This document shows, piece by piece, positions 10,622 to 18,505 of a stretch of 64,000 nucleotides of DNA (the first letter of the stretch is position 1; the number at the start of each line of letters is the position of its first letter). The stretch lies in contig JAGYIQ010000002.1 of assembly GCA_018402565.1 (NCBI GenBank), positions 806,001 to 870,000 on the forward strand, in the 5' to 3' direction. Under the pieces are notes generated by a model, which was not told the origin of the DNA, made no database searches, and saw nothing but the letters and a program-made list of their open reading frames with translations. The translations under genes and the position numbers were made by a program. Origin of the DNA: Pirellulaceae bacterium (GTDB lineage Bacteria; Planctomycetota; Planctomycetia; Pirellulales; Pirellulaceae).

Positions 10622-11994
10622 CATTGGTATCTACACAAATCGCGACTTTTGCTATACACTCGGCATGATCCAGATCAAGCTGAAAGACAAGCGACTTTCC
10701 AGTCGTTGGGAACTAATGGTGAGGTGTCACATGCGGGTAGCGTCACCGCTAGCAGCGGGCGTCAGTGGGCTACCTGACGGTAATTTAAAAACGTCTTTCG
10801 CTGCCACGCAGGCGACTTGGCGTTTTTTGAATAATGACCGCGTCACCTTTGGAGAACTTGTCGTTCCGCTACAGGATTTCGCTAGAACCGCGTGTACTTC
10901 GATCTCAGCCCCATTTGTGCTGCTGGCCCATGACTGGAGCAAGCTCAGCTACCCCGGGCACAAGAGTCGAGAGGACCTGGCAGAATTGTCTAGTTCTAGT
11001 GACGTTGGCTACGATCTGGCGTGTGCTTTGGCTATTAATCCAGACGATGGCTTGCCAATCGCTCCCCTGGAAATGCACCTCAAGACAGCCGCGGGGATGC
11101 TCAGTACGCGTGGCAAGGTGGAAGTTGCGGGGCACACCGATCAGGTCATGGCTACGATGAACGCGTCCGCCAGTTGGAATTTAGACAAGCCGATTGTCCA
11201 TGTAATCGATCGTGAAGCAGATTCCGTAGGGCACTATCGCGATTGGACGGAAGCGGGGCATAAGTTTCTCGTTCGTGGCGATGATCGGCGAGTGCTGTAT
11301 CAAGACAAGAAAGTCAAGCTAAGCGACGTCCGTCGTCAACTACAGGACCAGGGCGGATTTCAATCGGTAGGAACGGTGTTACACAATAACCGTCCGGTTG
11401 ATATGGAGATTTCTGAGACGGAGGTCACCTTGTATCGCCCTGCTCGAAAGAGCGTGAAAAGGTCCGAACGGATGTCCCCGGAGTTCCGTTGCCCGTACGT
11501 CTGGTGTTGACACGACTTATTGACGATCAAAAGCAAGTCCTGGCACAGTGGTACTTATTGTCGAATGTTCCTACCGAGTGGGCGGACGCTAAAATGCTCG
11601 CCAACTGCTATTACTGGCGGTGGAAAATCGAGACCTATTTCAAACTGTTAAAGTCTAACGGCACTCAAATAGAGGATTGGCAACAAGAAACTGCGGAAGC
11701 GATTTTCCGGCGGATACTGGTTGCATCAATGGCCATGGTGACTGTCTGGCACTTGATGGCAACCAATGAGCCGAAGACGAACGAATTTAAGAAACTGCTC
11801 ATGAGCCTCAGCGGTCGTCAAACAAAAGATCACGTCCATTTACAGCGCCGGCGCTTGCTGGCAGGCCTCTGGTCATATCTTTCGATGATGTCCATTCTGG
11901 AGAAGATTGATATCGACTCCCTCAAGCAAATGGCCAAAGAAATTTCACTACCTATTGCGCTCTTTAATTCGGGGTAGTTGTGTAGATACCAATG
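10622..11994 (+). mobile_element. IS4-family insertion sequence, copy C, 1373 bp
   Basis: Same 17-bp ends. Flanked by GCATGAAGC on the left (10613-10621) and GCTTCATGC on the right (11995-12003), that is, mirrored rather than direct. Flipping 9340-10621 back restores direct 9-bp duplications at both copies B and C. Confidence 0.95.
10665..11977 (+). pseudogene. IS4-family transposase, frameshifted in the middle (copy C)
   Basis: Starts at ATG 10665, at the same position in the element as copies A and B. The N-terminal piece runs to 11510; the four-A run near 11457-11460 throws it out of frame, as in copy B. The C-terminal piece continues in the next frame to 11977 and carries the YYWRWKIETYFKLLK signature. 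Its reading RQTKDHVHLQRRRLLAG looks like the ancestral version of a stretch that copies A and B read through a compensated double indel. No copy in this window encodes a full-length transposase without frameshifting. Confidence 0.85.
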
Positions 11995-12278
11995 GCTTCA
12001 TGCCGGCGGGGCGATGACTGACGGCTACCACCCCTCCCCCAATGATCAAAAAGAAGGATCTTTGCCCCTTGGCCACACCGCCACCGTCGGCTTCATGCCG
12101 GCGGGGCGATGACTGACCGGCTACCACCCCTCCCCCCAATAATCAAAAAGATGGATCGTTGCCCCTTGGCCACACCGCCACCGTCGGCTTCATGCCGGCG
12201 GGGCGATGACTGACCGGCTACCAACGCCCCCCAATGATCAAAAAGAAGGATCGTTGCCCCTTGGTCACACCGCTCAGC
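11995..12278 (+). repeat. Hairpin-repeat array right of IS copy C
   Basis: Three forward cores (near 12044, 12138 and 12237), all with the TTCATG hairpin CCGTCGGCTTCATGCCGGCG. The forward orientation resumes here, after the inverted segment. Confidence 0.8.
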
Positions 12279-12697
12279 AACAGTCTGCGGCAGAGCATTG
12301 CTTCGCGGCCAGTCACCGCCACAGCCGTGCAAACAACTCCAAGCATCGCAGAACACACCTCCCCCAATTGCGGTCTCGGTGGAGGTTGAGCAGCTAAACC
12401 ACCGTGGCACTCGACCGCCCAAACCGCACGCCGTCGCCTTCTAGCCTGTCAAACTTTCGGTCCAACGACACAAGGTCATTGGGGCCGCTGGGATCGCTCG
12501 TCATCCCACTTTTAGGCAGAGGGCGAATAGGGTACGGAGGGCGACCGCCTGAAGGCGGGACTACGAGCGGCGGGACCTCGCCTCAGTGAGCCTTCGTTAG
12601 ACCGGCCCTGAACGTCTCCATTGGTAACGTCTCGCGGCTACACGGCCCCGCTTGTAGTCCCGCCTTTAGGCGGAGGGCGCCATGGAGAAACTCCGCC
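12279..12697 (+). repeat. 419-bp long repeat, copy 3
   Basis: Third copy of the long repeat, more diverged in its left part. It ends at GGAGAAACTCCGCC; the sequence after it is unrelated to what follows copies 1 and 2, so this is the right edge of the island. Confidence 0.85.
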
Positions 12698-12754
12698 TAC
12701 AGAACAAACACTCAGCGATCGAAGTACAACGGCTGTCGGCGGTGTGGCGAACAG

Positions 12755-13174
12755 ATGCAGCGGAGCGACCAGTATCACGAGCACACGACCACGTTGATGT
12801 TGCAGGCGACGACCAAACTGATTGGGCTCTTGAGTGTTCTGCCGTGGGCGGTGATGGTCGAGTTCCTGCAGCGACTGCGGGACGGCAAAGTATCCGACGG
12901 TCGCTGGCCGGGTCCCTTGCAAACGGTCCTATCACCGCTCAGTTCCTTCACCCAAGGGTTGTATCAAGCGATCTATTGGTACCTGATCGAGCGGATCGCC
13001 GAGCAGTTGAAGTCGGGTGAACTGCGCAATTCGACGATCTACGAATTCAATCCCGACGTCGTGTACGTGCCACCGCGGCAACGGGCCAAGTCAAAGTCCG
13101 CTGGGCGGACCGAACAACCCACTCTGCCGACGGGTATCCCGCCACCGGAGGAAAACTCATTCGCGGAAAAATGA
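12755..13174 (+). CDS. Hypothetical protein, unrecognised
   Basis: 139 residues from ATG 12755. A moderately hydrophobic, amphipathic first half (LMLQATTKLIGLLSVLPWAV) is followed by an aromatic segment (GLYQAIYWYLIERIAEQL) and a hydrophilic Pro/Lys/Arg-rich tail. Codon use and composition look coding, but there is no clear ribosome binding site. The same frame stays open upstream into the end of long repeat 3, so the gene may be a 3' remnant whose start was lost when the island formed. No family assigned. Confidence 0.45.
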   Translation: MQRSDQYHEHTTTLMLQATTKLIGLLSVLPWAVMVEFLQRLRDGKVSDGRWPGPLQTVLSPLSSFTQGLYQAIYWYLIERIAEQLKSGELRNSTIYEFNPDVVYVPPRQRAKSKSAGRTEQPTLPTGIPPPEENSFAEK

Positions 13175-13750
13175 CCGCCAAAAAGTCGCACCTCTCGCGG
13201 CCAATAAAAACGTCCTTTCAGCAGCGAGCCCAACCGCTTGCCTGGCGGCCGGTCTGTCCTCAGCCCGTCCCACGCGACCAAAAATCACTGCCGCCCGTCG
13301 GCTCATCTGCTCTGTTGACGCGAAATCAGCCCTGTCTTCCGCCTCCCAATCTGACCGCTGGGGCTAAAATCGCCCTATCTTTCGGTTAGCGAACTCCATG
13401 CCAATCCGCGGTCGTCCGGCGGCAGCTCCCGGCCTAATCCTCAGAATCGGGGTTATTTACGGGGTATTCTTGAACGGATGTCGACTGCGATTGCCACCTG
13501 CAAGAAACCGAGTCGAAACTTCTTCAACTTTCTACTCGATTCCATCGTCGCCAATCGGAGAGGGGCTCCTGCGCCTTCGTTAATTCAAGAAACTCCGCGG
13601 AGGGTTACAAATATTTTTAGCATGATCTGCCCAGCGCTACAGATCGATCACAACTACGCAATCGATTCGAAAGGCTACTTGGCCGGACGGTCTAACAGAT
13701 CTCCACTCCTCACGATTTGCCTAAAGTGTAGCTTGAAAAGCGATTGGGGG
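13175..13750. other. Intergenic stretch, no supported gene
   Basis: Only short overlapping frames without consistent coding character. GC content falls towards the right, into the low-GC region around the orphan Rhs tip. Confidence 0.5.
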
Positions 13751-14248
13751 TTAAGGCATTGACGAAACTGAATCTAGTATAACCTGCCGAATATCGTGTA
13801 GTTTTCTATCTCCGAATTTTATCATCGTTTTTCCTCTTTGTGGAGTCTCGATAATAATCGCGCCGTCCTTGGGAATACCATATTTTTCATAAAATGGACT
13901 CATTCTCGGTCTGCTCCAATCGACCAGATGCTCGTAATAATCGACACCATTGATTGGTTGACCAAGAATTACCTCAAAATGTCTAGTCTGAAAGCTGAAC
14001 TCGTGGCCGATCCAAATCACCGCTACTCGATGTTTAGCCAGGGTATCACTAAGTTTTTCGGGTGTGAAAGGCGCCCACCCGTAGCACAAGCGTTGCTCTT
14101 GCGCTTTGCTTATGTCATCTATAGTGCCTGATCGCAAATCTTGCGGTGTTTCGCGTGGCAACATTAACCATGAAAGCACAATCATTACGATCGCGATGAA
14201 CATAAAGCAGCGTGCGGCGAGCCAACAAAATGGAACTCTCTGTTTCAT
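13751..14248 (-). CDS. Membrane-anchored orphan protein, possible partner of the Rhs tip
   Basis: 165 residues from ATG at 14248; a TTG at 14260 is possible but adds nothing recognisable. An N-terminal membrane anchor (FCWLAARCFMFIAIVMIVLS) is followed by a soluble domain with a buried-looking strand AVIWIGHEF and a C-terminal strand-rich part (GAIIIETPQRGKTMIKF). It has a faint thioredoxin-like feel, but no CxxC. It starts 33 bases after the Rhs fragment stop on the same strand, and the DNA is clearly AT-richer than the flanking operons, as is usual for Rhs/CDI C-terminal modules. The position fits an immunity gene; no similarity to a known immunity family is claimed. Confidence 0.6.
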   Translation of the reverse strand: MKQRVPFCWLAARCFMFIAIVMIVLSWLMLPRETPQDLRSGTIDDISKAQEQRLCYGWAPFTPEKLSDTLAKHRVAVIWIGHEFSFQTRHFEVILGQPINGVDYYEHLVDWSRPRMSPFYEKYGIPKDGAIIIETPQRGKTMIKFGDRKLHDIRQVILDSVSSMP

Positions 14249-14281
14249 GTCGCTAACCAAATCAAAATAGGGATACTCAAC

Positions 14282-15607
14282 TTACGGGCAATTCCCTGAT
14301 TGAGTTTTGCTACTCTTCTCTTCGATAATTGCATCATCCGTCTTTGGACAGTCTCCAGGGCCTAGCCAAAAGTGCCATCCCCAATATGGAATAGTTTCCG
14401 ACTTTCCATTAACAATGACCGTTGCTGGGTACCGCCTTCTAGTTGCTGATGTGAAACGACTACCCAGGCACCTAGTCAACAACTCCCACATTCCTGCGTC
14501 ACCAGATGGGAACATGCTGTCCTCACGCTCCTCTTTAGAGTAGTCTCCAAACGCAAAGATTACTAAGCATCCGTCTTTGCAAACGCGACAAATCTCTTTC
14601 ATTTCGCAGCAACGAATTGGTGAATTGCGTATTAAAACTATATCGACAGACCTGTCGGCAATTTCTTTCGTCGGCTTTCTCTCTTTTATGTTATCTTCCC
14701 AGTCTCTACACCCTTCAACATAATAATCAAGTACCCCTTTCGCCTCACCCTCACCCCAAATATTTATAATCGAGGTTGCATGCGGATATTGTTTACCAGG
14801 GTCCAGTACACCAACTGTTTCTTGAGTAGTTCCGAAAACCGGTGGGACTGGCTTGTCTTGTCGAATTGAGCGTCCACCACTCGGATCCACCCCCCGCACC
14901 CCAAAATACCCCCGATACAAACTCATCCCATCCACATACCCCAATGGATCTCTCGACACAAACCCACCGGTCGCGGGATCGTACCACCGCGCGCGGAAGT
15001 GGTAGAGCCGCAAATCAGCATCCCATTCCCGCCCAGTGTAGGTGTACCGGTTGGCATAAGTGCTGCTGCTACGAACGGTGCCGTTGGCGGCGTAGATGCC
15101 AAGGGTGCCGTAAGCGATGTAGGTGTAGCGTTCAACCAGTGTCCCGGCTGCGTTGGTCAGACCTACGATGGAATACTGTTGGTTGCGATGATAATAAAGT
15201 GCGTTGTCGCCGGTCGTCGGCAAAGTCGTAGTGGTACCTGTATGACGTAGGATCGGTTCGTCCACGTAGCCCGCGTAGCCCAGGCACTCCGCGTAGACGT
15301 AACGGTAGGTCGGTGAGGAGGTGACGGCCCCCCTCGCGTAATCAGCGATCACTTGTTGACCCGCGTAAACGTAAACCACATTGCCACTGGAATAGCTCCG
15401 AGAGACTCGGCGTCCCAGAGCGTCGTACTCAAACGTGACTTCCCAACTGCCCACCGAAACGCGGGTGTCGCATTCGCAAAGTTGATTGAAAAAATTCCAC
15501 TCCGAGCTCGATGGCACGTTGTCGTTACGACAATCAAACTTTTCCGCACAACACATGAGTTGCGCCCCAGTTCCATTCTGGCATGGTAGAACGGGAAGCT
15601 CAAACAA
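14282..15607 (-). CDS. Orphan Rhs core fragment with methyltransferase-like C-terminal domain
   Basis: About 441 codons; the only upstream start is a TTG at 15607, directly after another gene's stop codon, so this is probably a 5'-truncated Rhs gene. Residues about 50-240 are Rhs/YD core: YDALGRRVSR, then NQQYSIVGLTNAAG, YTYTGREWDADLRLYHFRAR and RWYDPATGGFVSRDPLG. The core ends at a GVDPSGG hinge. The last ~195 residues are unrelated to the core and AT-richer, as in polymorphic toxin tips. They contain DIVLIRNSP, then EICRVCKDGCLVIFA, a pattern like strands 4-5 of SAM-dependent methyltransferases, and a Cys-rich end. Full Rhs proteins exceed 1000 residues, so without more N-terminus this is a displaced tip or a pseudogene. 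Confidence 0.7.
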   Translation of the reverse strand: MFELPVLPCQNGTGAQLMCCAEKFDCRNDNVPSSSEWNFFNQLCECDTRVSVGSWEVTFEYDALGRRVSRSYSSGNVVYVYAGQQVIADYARGAVTSSPTYRYVYAECLGYAGYVDEPILRHTGTTTTLPTTGDNALYYHRNQQYSIVGLTNAAGTLVERYTYIAYGTLGIYAANGTVRSSSTYANRYTYTGREWDADLRLYHFRARWYDPATGGFVSRDPLGYVDGMSLYRGYFGVRGVDPSGGRSIRQDKPVPPVFGTTQETVGVLDPGKQYPHATSIINIWGEGEAKGVLDYYVEGCRDWEDNIKERKPTKEIADRSVDIVLIRNSPIRCCEMKEICRVCKDGCLVIFAFGDYSKEEREDSMFPSGDAGMWELLTRCLGSRFTSATRRRYPATVIVNGKSETIPYWGWHFWLGPGDCPKTDDAIIEEKSSKTQSGNCP

Positions 15608-18388
15608 CTAAGGCATGCCACCCGTTTCGTCGCTGGCATCTTCGTTGGCGTCGTCGCTGGCGACCGAGACGCCGCGAAGTTGCAACAGTTGCAAACGCAT
15701 GGCTTGCCAGCGGTCCTGTTCCTGCTGCAACTGGGCCTCACCCGTGTTCACTTGTTCGTTCAGCGCCAGGGACGCGGCTTGCACGGGAGCCAATTTGGCG
15801 GTCAGCTCGGTGATTTCCTGTCGAGCGGATGCCACCAATCCTTGTCGCTCTTGCCGCTGCGCGGTCCGCTCGGCCTGCTGCTTGGCCCACTCTGCCATCT
15901 CGGCGGTCCAAGCCTGCTGCTGGGCCATCAACTGTTCGACTTGCTTGCTCTGACTGTCTTGCAAGGCCACTGTTTGAGCATGCAAGGCTTGGATGGCCTC
16001 ATCCGTTCCGCCAGCCGCTTCCAGGGCTGCAACCAAGGCCGCCGCGGCGGTCGCCAATCGCTCGTTCGTGGCCTGCAACCGCGTCTGCTGGCTCATGGCC
16101 TGAGCCAGCGATTGCTCTTGTGTTGCGATCTGTTGGGCCAAGGTTTGCAGCGCCAGTTCATCGACTTTGTCTTGCTCCAACCATTGGTCCACTTGAGTCT
16201 GTTTGTCGGCGATGACCTTGGACTGGGCGACCACCTCCCGCTCGTTCTCGCTCGCCTTTTGACTCATTTCACTCACTTGATCGGCCACTTGCTCGATCTG
16301 CCGAGCTTGTTGCTCCAATTGGGCCAAGAGCTGCGACTCTTGCCGCGCGAACTCGGCCGCCGCTTGCAAGCGAGTGTAGACGGCCTGAGCCGCATCAACC
16401 TGCGGCTGGCACTGCTCCAACTCGGTCTGCTTCTGTGTCAACTGTTGTTGCGCCTCGGCAATCTGAGCTTGTACGGCCACCAACATCGGCTCGGTAGATT
16501 TCTGGGCCTCCTGAGCAGTCGCCAACTCCTTATCCAAGGTGGCGACGGCTTCCGTCAATTGCATGACCTTGGCCGGCAATTGCTCGGCTGTTTCCTGATG
16601 CCGTGCCAACTGAACCTCGTTCGTTTGCTTCAGTTCCGTCAGCTGCTTGAGCGAGGCCTCCAACTGGGCCGATTGCATGGTGGCCAGCGATCGTTGCACG
16701 GCTTCGATGGCCTGCGTCAGATTGGTCAACCCCGGCCCGAGTTGATTGACGGCGTCTTGAGCCACACTCAACTGCGAGCGCTGACTGTCCAGATCGGTCA
16801 TCGTTTGCTGCCGACGTTCCGTAAGCGACGTCAGCGTCTTGGCCAATTCGGCCAATTGACCTTCGAGAGCCTGCTGCTGGCTCTGCTGCTGCGTCAGTTG
16901 TGCCTGGACTTGGTCTCGTGCTGCTTGCCGCGTTTGCCACTCGGCCTGGACACTTTGCAGTTGAGTACTGGCCGCGGCCAACCGTTCTTCCAACTTGGGA
17001 ATGACCAGATTCAGCGGCGTCAACTCCGCGTCGGTCGCAACCTCCCAAAGCTTGGTCTGTCCGTTTAGATCGCAGGCCAACAAGCGATTGGTCTCATCGC
17101 ACAGCCGGACCGAGGTGATGATCGTCGACAGCGGATAGGCCTTCTCTTGATTGCCGCTTTGGTTGAAGATCTTGGCCTGTTGATCTCGGCCGCCACTGAC
17201 CACACGCGAGTCACGCGTGAACTGCACCGACGTCACGCCGCCTCCATGGGCATTCCAGTTGGCGATTTGACCGCCATTTTCCATTTCCCACAAGCGAATG
17301 GAGGCATCTTGGCTGGCGGAGGCCAACACGTTCGAATCGACTCGCCAGCTCAGTCCGTTGATCGCGCCTTGGTGCCCACGCAGATCCAGGTACTCGCGGC
17401 CGGTCTTGGCCTCCCACACGAGCACCCCACCGCTGCGGTCACCGGAGGCCAGCAACACGCCATCGGGAGAGAACTCCAGGGACTGAACCCAATCGGTATG
17501 TTTTTTGATTTCATGCAACTGCTTGCCACTGGCGGAATCGTAGATTCGCACCAAGCGATCGGTCGAGCCGACGGCGACTCGTGTATGATCGCTGCTGATG
17601 TCGGCGGCCAGCACCGCATCGGCCAGACCACCGATTTCGATCACTCGTTCGCCGGTCTGGATATCCCAAGCAATCGCCACCCCATTGGCGGCAGCTCGTC
17701 CGCCACCGGCCAACAGCAAGCTACCGTTGCGAGAAAAACGCAGGGCGAAGATGTGGCCTTCGGGAAAGGGCAACACACCGCGCAGTTGTTGGGTCTGCGT
17801 GTCGAACAGCAGCACTTGAAAGGGCGTACCAACGGCGACCAACGGTGCCCACGGGCTAGTGGCTACGGCCATCACGGCGGGGCTGCGGTGGGGAACGGCG
17901 GCAACCTCCAAACTCAATTGACATGGCTGGGGAACCACTTCGGGGCGAACCGTCGCATCACCGGCGACCGCCGCGACCTTCTTCTTTTTGATCGCCGCTT
18001 TGCTGGACTTGGTCTCCAACGCTCCCCCTTCGATCCACCGCCGGACCAAGTCGATCTCCGCTTCCGGTAGCTTGTCACCTTCCGGGGGCATTTCGGGCGA
18101 TTCTTCGTGCGTGATCAGCTTGTAGAGATAACTGGCCGATGGCTCACCGGCTTCGATGACGGTCCCGGAACCGCCGCCCAACATCATGGCAGTGAAGTTG
18201 GTCACATCCAAATCACCGCTCTTGTTGTTGGGATTGTGGCAGGAGGCGCAGCGCTGCGCTAGGAGCGGTTGGACGTGGTCTTCAAAAGTGATTTTCTCGT
18301 CTGCTTGAGCCCGACCTGAGCCACAGGCCAAGACGCCAGCCACCAGGAGCACGGCCCAGACACGGCAGTTTGTCAGATTACTTTTCAT
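15608..18388 (-). CDS. c-type cytochrome (PSCyt1-like), WD40 and coiled-coil protein
   Basis: 926 residues from ATG at 18388; a longer frame reaches 18487, but ATG 18388 starts a signal peptide (MKSNLTNCRVWAVLLVAG), possibly a lipoprotein one because of VLAC. Next is a planctomycete cytochrome c domain with haem motif CASCH at residues 47-51. WD40 repeats follow (about 150-440; ADISSDHTRVAVGSTDRLVR, then VLASASQDASIRLWE). A ~480-residue Gln/Glu/Ala-rich coiled coil ends the protein. Last gene of a minus-strand operon after the DUF1501, PPC and DUF1549/DUF1553 genes. The families are known from planctomycetes; an extracytoplasmic redox or scaffold role is inference. Confidence 0.88.
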   Translation of the reverse strand: MKSNLTNCRVWAVLLVAGVLACGSGRAQADEKITFEDHVQPLLAQRCASCHNPNNKSGDLDVTNFTAMMLGGGSGTVIEAGEPSASYLYKLITHEESPEMPPEGDKLPEAEIDLVRRWIEGGALETKSSKAAIKKKKVAAVAGDATVRPEVVPQPCQLSLEVAAVPHRSPAVMAVATSPWAPLVAVGTPFQVLLFDTQTQQLRGVLPFPEGHIFALRFSRNGSLLLAGGGRAAANGVAIAWDIQTGERVIEIGGLADAVLAADISSDHTRVAVGSTDRLVRIYDSASGKQLHEIKKHTDWVQSLEFSPDGVLLASGDRSGGVLVWEAKTGREYLDLRGHQGAINGLSWRVDSNVLASASQDASIRLWEMENGGQIANWNAHGGGVTSVQFTRDSRVVSGGRDQQAKIFNQSGNQEKAYPLSTIITSVRLCDETNRLLACDLNGQTKLWEVATDAELTPLNLVIPKLEERLAAASTQLQSVQAEWQTRQAARDQVQAQLTQQQSQQQALEGQLAELAKTLTSLTERRQQTMTDLDSQRSQLSVAQDAVNQLGPGLTNLTQAIEAVQRSLATMQSAQLEASLKQLTELKQTNEVQLARHQETAEQLPAKVMQLTEAVATLDKELATAQEAQKSTEPMLVAVQAQIAEAQQQLTQKQTELEQCQPQVDAAQAVYTRLQAAAEFARQESQLLAQLEQQARQIEQVADQVSEMSQKASENEREVVAQSKVIADKQTQVDQWLEQDKVDELALQTLAQQIATQEQSLAQAMSQQTRLQATNERLATAAAALVAALEAAGGTDEAIQALHAQTVALQDSQSKQVEQLMAQQQAWTAEMAEWAKQQAERTAQRQERQGLVASARQEITELTAKLAPVQAASLALNEQVNTGEAQLQQEQDRWQAMRLQLLQLRGVSVASDDANEDASDETGGMP

Positions 18389-18505
18389 GATTGCGTCAGC
18401 AGTTGGTGAAGTCGATGAAAGGCGCTGCCCAAACGAGGAAGATGCATCGAGCCCGAGAAAGATGCCCGGGACCCAGCCCGGAGCCAATTCCAGGGCCCCG
18501 TGACA

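Noticed and set aside
4482..12278. CRISPR-like spacing of a conserved core
   Set aside because: The sequence between cores is itself a limited set of palindromes, not unique spacers, and no cas genes are present.
13478..13762. 94-codon plus-strand frame in the region before the orphan gene
   Set aside because: No domain, poor codon pattern, and it runs into the 3' end of the opposite gene.
15680..17068. 462-codon Leu-rich plus-strand frame
   Set aside because: Antisense of the Gln-rich coiled coil in the cytochrome/WD40 gene; CAG/CAA codons read as CTG/TTG.
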